Assembly: GCA_945948185.1 (NCBI GenBank)
Contig: CAMFAL010000012.1
Span: 1-36,295, forward strand
Direction of reading: 5' to 3'
Length of the DNA stretch: 36,295 nt
Source: an uncultured Clostridia bacterium
GTDB taxonomy: Bacteria > Bacillota > Clostridia > Oscillospirales > Oscillospiraceae
The first letter of the stretch is position 1. The number at the start of each line of letters is the position of its first letter. The notes under the pieces were generated by a model. It made no database searches. It was not told where the DNA came from and saw only the letters and a program-made list of their open reading frames with translations. Of this stretch, positions 31,204 to 36,295 are shown piece after piece. Made by a program: the position numbers and the translations under genes.

Positions 31204-31239
31204 GGGGACGCGATGACGGAATCATCGCGTCCCCCTTTT
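31204..31239 (+). terminator. Strong hairpin, terminator of the flavoprotein gene
   Basis: GGGGACGCGATGA (31204-31216) pairs perfectly with TCATCGCGTCCCC (31222-31234) around the loop CGGAA, followed by CTTTT. It also lies directly downstream of the ECF-type promoter, inside the leader of the sigma gene. Confidence 0.8.
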
Positions 31240-31261
31240 CAAGGAAGGAGCAGACCACTGG

Positions 31262-31756
31262 ATGTTCACACCACAGGAAGTTTTGGATAAGGAGGCCTTC
31301 TGCACGCAGGTGATTGCCTGCCAGGAGACCATGTTCCGCACGGCCAAGGCCATCCTCCGGCAGGACGAGGACGCCGAGGACGCGGTGCAGGAGGCCATCT
31401 GCACGGCTTTCGCCAGCCGGGACTCCCTGCGGGATGTTCAGCGGTTCAGGCCTTGGATTCTGCGGATTCTCACCAACAAATGCTACGATCTCTGCCGGAA
31501 GCGGCGGCCCACCGTGGACCTGGACGAGATGGCGGACCGGCTGCCGTCGGACAGCCCGGACCACGACCAGCGGATGACCCTGTGGCAGGCGGTCCTGTCT
31601 CTCAGCGACGAGCTGCGGGTGACCGTCACCCTGTTCTACTACGAGGGACTTTCCGTGCGGGAGATCGGGCAGGCGCTGGGGATCAGCGAAGCGGCGGTGA
31701 AAACGCGTCTGTCCCGGGGGCGGGCGCGGCTGCGCCTTCTGCTGGAAGAGAAATGA
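31262..31756 (+). CDS. ECF RNA polymerase sigma factor (SigV-like)
   Basis: This is a 164-residue group-4 sigma factor. Region 2 is visible in AKAILRQDEDAEDAVQEAI and FRPWILRILTNKCYDLCRKR. Region 4 carries the HTH EGLSVREIGQALGISEAAVK followed by TRLSRGRARLRLLL. The next gene encodes an RsiV-type anti-sigma factor, so a SigV-like role (lysozyme or cell-wall stress) is plausible. The ATG lies 11 nt after AAGGAAGGAG. The sigma stop overlaps an ATG of the next gene, so production of the pair is coupled. Confidence 0.93.
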   Translation: MFTPQEVLDKEAFCTQVIACQETMFRTAKAILRQDEDAEDAVQEAICTAFASRDSLRDVQRFRPWILRILTNKCYDLCRKRRPTVDLDEMADRLPSDSPDHDQRMTLWQAVLSLSDELRVTVTLFYYEGLSVREIGQALGISEAAVKTRLSRGRARLRLLLEEK

Positions 31757-31764
31757 GGTGCAAG

Positions 31765-32604
31765 ATGGATCAGTTTGATGAGATGCTGAAACAACGGGCG
31801 AGGGAGGAGCCCTTCCCTCTGCCGGAGGACTATGCCGGACGGGTCTTTCAGACCTGCGCCGCGCTGGAAGAGACCAAGCCGCGGAAGCGGCATCCCTACC
31901 GCTGGACGGCCTGGGCCGCCGCGGTCCTGGCGCTGTTCATCGCGGTGCCCAACGTGTCCCCGGCGGCTGCCGCCGCCATGAAGGACCTTCCGGTGCTGGG
32001 GGCCATCGTGCGGGTAGTGACCTTCCGGAACTACGTCTACGACGACGGCTTCCACAGCGCGGATGTCTCCGTGCCGGAGCTGGAGGGCGGCCAGGCCGCC
32101 CAGACAGTCAATGAGCAGGTGCGTGACTACACCGACCGGCTCATTGGGCGGTTTGAGGAGACCTGCGAGGCGGAGCTGGGCCGGGAGGGCTATCTGGGCC
32201 TGGATGTGACCAGTGCCGTGGTGACGGACAGCGACGATTGGTTCACCCTCCGCATCGACGCGGTGGAGACCCAGGCCAGCGGCTATCAGTTCAGCCGCTT
32301 CTACCACATCGACAAGGCCACCGGCCGGCCGGTGATGCTGAAAGACCTGTTCCGGGAGGACGCGGACTATTCCGCTGCTCTTTCCGAAGAGGTGCGGCGG
32401 CAGATGGAGGCGCGGATGGCCGCGGACTCTGACGCCTCCTATTTCCCGGAGGAGCTGACGGAGATCGGCCCGGACCAGAACTTCTATTTCAATGAAGATG
32501 GAGAGCTGGTGCTGGTGTTCGATGAGTACACCATTGCCCCCGGCTCCATGGGGATGCCGGAATTTGCCATCCCGACGGATGTGTATGAGATATTACTGAA
32601 ATGA
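31765..32604 (+). CDS. RsiV-like anti-sigma factor (DUF4163/DUF3298)
   Basis: This is a 279-residue single-span membrane protein. The cytoplasmic N-terminus (about residues 1-45) should bind the sigma factor. One transmembrane helix (about 47-68, WTAWAAAVLALFIAVPNV) follows, then an extracytoplasmic part with the DUF4163-DUF3298 organisation of RsiV, including YQFSRFYHIDKATGRPVML, LKDLF and NFYFNEDGELVLVFDEYTIAP. RsiV in B. subtilis binds lysozyme and is then cleaved, which frees SigV; the same is inferred here. ATG 31765 follows GAGGTG closely; ATG 31753, overlapping the sigma stop, is an alternative. Confidence 0.88.
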   Translation: MDQFDEMLKQRAREEPFPLPEDYAGRVFQTCAALEETKPRKRHPYRWTAWAAAVLALFIAVPNVSPAAAAAMKDLPVLGAIVRVVTFRNYVYDDGFHSADVSVPELEGGQAAQTVNEQVRDYTDRLIGRFEETCEAELGREGYLGLDVTSAVVTDSDDWFTLRIDAVETQASGYQFSRFYHIDKATGRPVMLKDLFREDADYSAALSEEVRRQMEARMAADSDASYFPEELTEIGPDQNFYFNEDGELVLVFDEYTIAPGSMGMPEFAIPTDVYEILLK

Positions 32605-32617
32605 GGAAGCAAAGCAG

Positions 32618-32923
32618 ATGAAACGGATATTTGTGTGTTTGCTGGCAGCGGTGCTGCTGCTGGCCTGCGCCGGCTGCGGCGGGAAGAAGTCTGAGGCGGC
32701 AGCCGAAGAAAAGACCCTGACCGGCACTCTGGATGAGGTGAAGGACTTCATGTTCGTGGTGACGGACCAGGACGGCACCAGCTATGCCCTGAACTTCGAG
32801 AAGAAGCCTGAGGGCCTGGCGGATGTCAGCGTGGGTGACAGCGTGACGGTGACCTACACCGGGGAGCTGTCGGAGATCGACGCCTTCACCGGAACGGTCC
32901 TGCGGGTGGAACAAGCGAAATAA
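32618..32923 (+). CDS. Small lipoprotein
   Basis: This is a 101-residue predicted lipoprotein. The signal peptide has two possible lipobox cysteines (LLAC at about 17, CAGC at about 20). A Lys/Glu/Ala-rich linker leads to a small beta-rich domain (TGTLDEVKDFMFVVTDQDGT ... VGDSVTVTYTGELSE) that looks like a compact OB-type barrel. The gene lies 13 bp after the anti-sigma gene and shares its terminator, so it probably belongs to the same stress regulon. The function is unknown. Confidence 0.75.
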   Translation: MKRIFVCLLAAVLLLACAGCGGKKSEAAAEEKTLTGTLDEVKDFMFVVTDQDGTSYALNFEKKPEGLADVSVGDSVTVTYTGELSEIDAFTGTVLRVEQAK

Positions 32924-32933
32924 GCGCAAATGG

Positions 32934-32960
32934 AAAGCCGCGGCGTATGCCGCGGCTTTT
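32934..32960. terminator. Terminator of the sigma operon, possibly bidirectional
   Basis: AAAGCCGCGGC (32934-32944) pairs with GCCGCGGCTTT (32949-32959) around the loop GTAT with a T-run on the plus side. An A-run on the other side could serve the convergent minus-strand gene ending at 32975. Confidence 0.9.
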
Positions 32961-32974
32961 CCTGTAAAGAACTT

Positions 32975-34009
32975 TTATTTGCGGCCGTCCAGCTTTCGGA
33001 GGGCATCCATGGCCTCCTCGAAGCCCCTGGCAATGGCGGAGGGGTGGGCACGCAGGATGCGCAGAGAGCGGTGGTAGGTTCTGGCGGTGCGCTCCCGGAC
33101 GGCGTGCTTGCGGTCCCGGACCTTCTCGATGGCGTCGTTCAGGTCGGCGCGGCGCTCGGCCAGCCGCTCTGCCGTTATGTCGGGCAGGTCCTCCAGGTGG
33201 TCCCGGCAGGTCTCCAGGGCGTCGGCGATGGTGTCCAGAATGTCCAGCTTGACCTCGGCGCGGCGGCGGAGATTGGCCTCCAGCCGCTCCTGACGCCGCT
33301 CGGTCCGCTCCTCCCGAGCCTGGCGCTGCCCGGCCAGCTCCGCTTCCACCCGGCTTTGCAGCAGCCGCTTTTCCAGCTCCGTCTTTTCCCGGAAGCGGCG
33401 CAGGTCGTCCTCCGCGAAGGCGGCGGCCACCTCAGCCCGTTTGGCCAGCCGCCGCAGGTCCTCGTTCTCCTCCGTGAGCCGGGTCAGCATATCCCGCAGG
33501 TCCAGAGCGGCCTGGACGGACTGGACCACGTCTGCGGTGAACACCGCGGTCAGCGCCAGGGCCAGGGGGTCCACCAGCCAGGAGGGCACGTCCGCCAGCA
33601 GCCGGGCGATGGGCGGGTGGATGAACCGCACCAGCAGGATGGAGAAGAAGCCCCAGGCGATGGAGCTGGAGAGGCAGATGTGGCCGTTCAGATTGAATTT
33701 CTTTTTGGAGTAGTCCCAGTAGCGGACCTTGAACATCCGCTCCATGGCGGCGCCGGTGACGTATTCCAACGCCGTGGCGGCCAGCATGCCCAGCAGCCAG
33801 ATCAGCCACAGACTGTCCGCCGCCGGCAGGGTAGCGAAGAGAATGATGATGGCGCCGGAGCCGTAGATGGGCAGCAGGGGGCCGTGGAGAAAGCCCCGGT
33901 TCACCCAATGGCGCTGGCAGAGGGAGACGTAGCAGCTCTCCCACACCCAGCCGCAGAAGCAATAGAAGAAAAACAGCAGGACCCACTGGCCCGCGGTGTA
34001 GATGTGCAT
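32975..34009 (-). CDS. CmpB-type putative ABC transporter permease with coiled-coil tail
   Basis: This is a 344-residue membrane protein. The N-terminal half has about five hydrophobic segments with the ABC_trans_CmpB (PF06541) hallmarks FFFYCFCGWVWESCYVS, NRGFLHGPLLPIYGSGA and RYWDYSKKKFNLNGHICL. The second half (about residues 165-340) is a long Arg/Glu/Leu-rich coiled coil, predicted cytoplasmic. Despite the family name, no ATPase is nearby and transport is unproven. The ATG follows AAGGAG. It lies 27 bp downstream of yifB on the same strand. Confidence 0.85.
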   Translation of the reverse strand: MHIYTAGQWVLLFFFYCFCGWVWESCYVSLCQRHWVNRGFLHGPLLPIYGSGAIIILFATLPAADSLWLIWLLGMLAATALEYVTGAAMERMFKVRYWDYSKKKFNLNGHICLSSSIAWGFFSILLVRFIHPPIARLLADVPSWLVDPLALALTAVFTADVVQSVQAALDLRDMLTRLTEENEDLRRLAKRAEVAAAFAEDDLRRFREKTELEKRLLQSRVEAELAGQRQAREERTERRQERLEANLRRRAEVKLDILDTIADALETCRDHLEDLPDITAERLAERRADLNDAIEKVRDRKHAVRERTARTYHRSLRILRAHPSAIARGFEEAMDALRKLDGRK

Positions 34010-34036
34010 AATAACTCCTTCCTGAGATGTCAGGCA

Positions 34037-35554
34037 TCAGCCCTTTAAAATGTCAGTGCTGCGGTACTGAATGGCCTCCGCCAGATGCGCGGCGCCGATG
34101 TCTGGGGCGCCGTCCAGATCCGCGATGGTGCGGGCCACCCGCAGGATGCGGTCGTGGGACCGGGCCGTCAGGCCCATGCGGGCGAAGGCGTTTTTCATCA
34201 GGGCCTCCCCGGCGCCGTCCAGGCGGCAGAATTCCCCGATCTGGGCGGGGGTCATATGAGCGTTGCAGGCGACGGAGGTGCCGTCAAACCGCCGGGTCTG
34301 GATGGCCCGGGCGTTGTCCACCCGATTCTTCACATCGGCGGAGGACTCCGGGACCTCCCTGCGGCGCATGGCCTCGTACTCCACGGAGGGGACGTTCACA
34401 TGGAGGTCGATGCGGTCCAGCAGGGGACCGGAAATCTTCTCCACGTACTTCTCCACCTCCCGGTCGGAACAGGTGCACTTCCCGGAGGGGTGGCCCCGCC
34501 AGCCGCAGCGGCAGGGGTTCATGGCGCAGACCAGCTGGAACCGGGCGGGCAGATGCAGGGTGCCTCCGGCCCGGGCTACCGTCACCTCCCCGTCCTCCAG
34601 GGGCTGGCGCATGGCCTCCAGCACGTCCCTGTGAAACTCCGGCAGCTCATCCAGAAACAGGACGCCGTTGTGGGCCAGGGAGATCTCTCCGGGCCGCATG
34701 GCGGGGCCGCCGCCTGTCAGAGACGCGGCGGAGGCGGTGTGGTGGGGGCTGCGGAAGGGACGGCGGGTCAGCAGGGGATGACGGGGGTCCGCCATGCCCG
34801 CCACGGACCAGATGCCGGAGACCTCCAGGGCCTCCGCCCGGCTCATGTCCGGCAGGATGGAGGGCAGCCGCTTGGCCAGCATGGACTTGCCGGCGCCGGG
34901 AGAGCCGATCAGCAGCAGGTTGTGGCCTCCCGCGGCGGCGATCTCCAGCGCCCGCTTCACGTTTTCCTGGCCCATGACATCCCGCAGGTCCGGCAGGTCC
35001 GCGGTGTCCTCCTCCGGCTCCCAGACGGGAGCGGGGGACAGGGGGGCCTCCCCCCGGAGATGGGATACCAGGCTATGCACGTCCGGGACGCCGTAGACCG
35101 TCATGCCCCCGGCCAGGGTGGCCTCGGCGGCGTTTTCCGCCGGGACGAACAGATGGCGGATGCCTGCCTGTCTGGCCGCCATGGCCATGGGCAGCACGCC
35201 GCTGACGCCCCGCAGGGCGCCGGTGAGGGACAGCTCCCCCAGAAAGGCCGCGTCGGCGGGCAGGGGCGGCACCGCCTCGGAGGCCGCCAGGATGCCGACG
35301 AAGATGGGCAGGTCGTAGACGGTGCCCGCCTTCTTCTGGCCGGCGGGGGCCAGGTTGACCGTGATGCGGCTGACGGGGAATTTGGCGCCGCAGTTCTTCA
35401 CCGCCGCCCGGACCCGCTCCCGGGCCTCCCGCACGGCGGCGTCCGGCAGACCCACCACATCAAAGGCCGGCAGGCCGCCGGAGAGAAAGCACTCCGCGCT
35501 GACCTCGTAGCCGGTGATGCCGCTGAGCCCCAGGGAACGCACTGTCACTACCAT
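34037..35554 (-). CDS. comM: YifB/ComM family Mg-chelatase-like AAA ATPase
   Basis: This is a 505-residue AAA+ protein. The N-terminal Lon-protease-like fold reads LSGGLPAFDVVGLPDAAVRE and KFPVSRITVNLAPAG. Walker A is GSPGAGKSMLAKRLPSIL, and Walker B and sensor regions are GVLFLDELPEFHRDVLEAMR and CAMNPCRCGWRGHP with a Cys cluster. In naturally competent bacteria ComM is a helicase that extends branch migration during transformation; elsewhere the role is unclear. ATG 35554 is used; no strong ribosome site is evident. It is divergent from the pyruvate:ferredoxin oxidoreductase gene. Confidence 0.93.
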   Translation of the reverse strand: MVVTVRSLGLSGITGYEVSAECFLSGGLPAFDVVGLPDAAVREARERVRAAVKNCGAKFPVSRITVNLAPAGQKKAGTVYDLPIFVGILAASEAVPPLPADAAFLGELSLTGALRGVSGVLPMAMAARQAGIRHLFVPAENAAEATLAGGMTVYGVPDVHSLVSHLRGEAPLSPAPVWEPEEDTADLPDLRDVMGQENVKRALEIAAAGGHNLLLIGSPGAGKSMLAKRLPSILPDMSRAEALEVSGIWSVAGMADPRHPLLTRRPFRSPHHTASAASLTGGGPAMRPGEISLAHNGVLFLDELPEFHRDVLEAMRQPLEDGEVTVARAGGTLHLPARFQLVCAMNPCRCGWRGHPSGKCTCSDREVEKYVEKISGPLLDRIDLHVNVPSVEYEAMRRREVPESSADVKNRVDNARAIQTRRFDGTSVACNAHMTPAQIGEFCRLDGAGEALMKNAFARMGLTARSHDRILRVARTIADLDGAPDIGAAHLAEAIQYRSTDILKG

Positions 35555-35769
35555 AAAACCGCCGCCTCCCGCATAGACTTGTCCGGCAGCCTTTCGGCTC
35601 CGGAATGTGAGATTGCTGAAAAGGGAAAAACCGCCTGTATTTGAAAAAGGATATCACGTTTGGACGAAAAAGGGAACCCTGCCACGGAAAATTACCCAAA
35701 GAAAGAAAACGGATTTTGTCTCTTCCGCAGAAAAAGGAAAAAATTGCGCAAAAAATAACAAAGTGCAGG
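35555..35769. other. AT-rich divergent intergenic region
   Basis: This stretch between comM and the oxidoreductase gene is clearly AT-richer than the genes, with A-runs and no supported coding sequence. Short plus-strand frames lack ribosome sites. The comM promoter is probably here but no clear hexamer pair stands out. Confidence 0.4.
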
Positions 35770-35798
35770 TTTACAGGCGGAAGCTGGCGTGATATAAT
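35770..35798 (+). promoter_or_regulatory. Strong promoter of pyruvate:ferredoxin oxidoreductase
   Basis: TTTACA (35770-35775) and TATAAT (35793-35798) are 17 bp apart, with TG one base before the -10 (extended -10). The leader of about 88 nt contains a GCTGCC/GGCAGC hairpin (35854-35869) shortly before the AGGAGG ribosome site. Confidence 0.85.
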
Positions 35799-35886
35799 GA
35801 GGACGCATGAGAATTCGGGGGAGAGAGTCCGAGTTTCGTGTTTTGGTAAGCTTGCTGCCGCGGGGCAGCGATTTAATAGGAGGTAA

Positions 35887-36295
<409 letters not shown>

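Overview
The window looks like chromosome from a high-GC anaerobic Clostridium relative, most likely an Oscillospiraceae-type gut bacterium (Flavonifractor/Oscillibacter-like). This is inferred from Shine-Dalgarno-rich Gram-positive gene starts, lipoprotein lipoboxes, the gdpP-rplI-dnaB order, RNase J, an RsiV-type anti-sigma factor, pyruvate:ferredoxin oxidoreductase, arginine deiminase fermentation genes, and strongly GC-biased third codon positions. No rRNA, tRNA, CRISPR array, transposase or phage gene is visible.

Layout. 1-724: start of RNase J on the minus strand, with a leader of about 260 nt. 1119-3495: LacI-type regulator and an MFS exporter. 4010-12463: core block gdpP, rplI, dnaB, tilS, hpt, ftsH (c-di-AMP turnover, ribosome, replication, tRNA-Ile lysidine, purine salvage, membrane protease). 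12715-17710: complete branched-chain amino acid ABC importer livJHMGF. 17719-18420: a lipoprotein behind an ECF-type promoter. 19013-22910: arginine deiminase, ornithine carbamoyltransferase and a YfcC/ArcD-type carrier, without carbamate kinase. 23474-25727 (minus): an operon led by a MerR regulator with a membrane tail, then a small membrane protein with the same tail, YbjQ, an MBL-fold hydrolase and a Cys-rich protein. 25779-29592: mutY, small proteins, tdk, a PflA-like radical SAM protein and a frameshifted gene. 29637-31140: YegP, a leader-peptide-like small protein and an iron-sulfur flavoprotein. 31156-32960: SigV/RsiV-like ECF sigma and anti-sigma pair plus a lipoprotein. 32975-35554 (minus): YifB/ComM and a CmpB-type membrane protein. 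35770-end: start of pyruvate:ferredoxin oxidoreductase.

The most unusual content is between the genes. A modular, highly palindromic element of about 445 bp occurs four times (3550-3993 reversed, 6561-7002, 18422-18865, 22918-23374), and a fifth, diverged 5' part lies at 20241-20347. Each begins with a different small hairpin whose pairing is kept although its sequence changes. A conserved 35-nt hairpin, a GC-rich palindrome and a perfect 12-bp dyad with a variable 4-nt loop follow, then a 3' module in two versions. No transposase or conserved reading frame accompanies it. It looks like an undescribed structured repeat family (MITE/REP-like, or a 3'-UTR RNA module).

Other points of interest are an exact 85-bp duplication of the hpt 3' end flanking a 145-bp hairpin-rich insert; a textbook 19-bp-spacer MerR promoter in front of the membrane-anchored MerR operon; two ECF-like promoters (GGAAAC-N17-CGTCTG and TGTCAC-N17-CATCTA), the second directly upstream of a terminator-like hairpin and the sigma gene; and a probably leaderless mutY mRNA.
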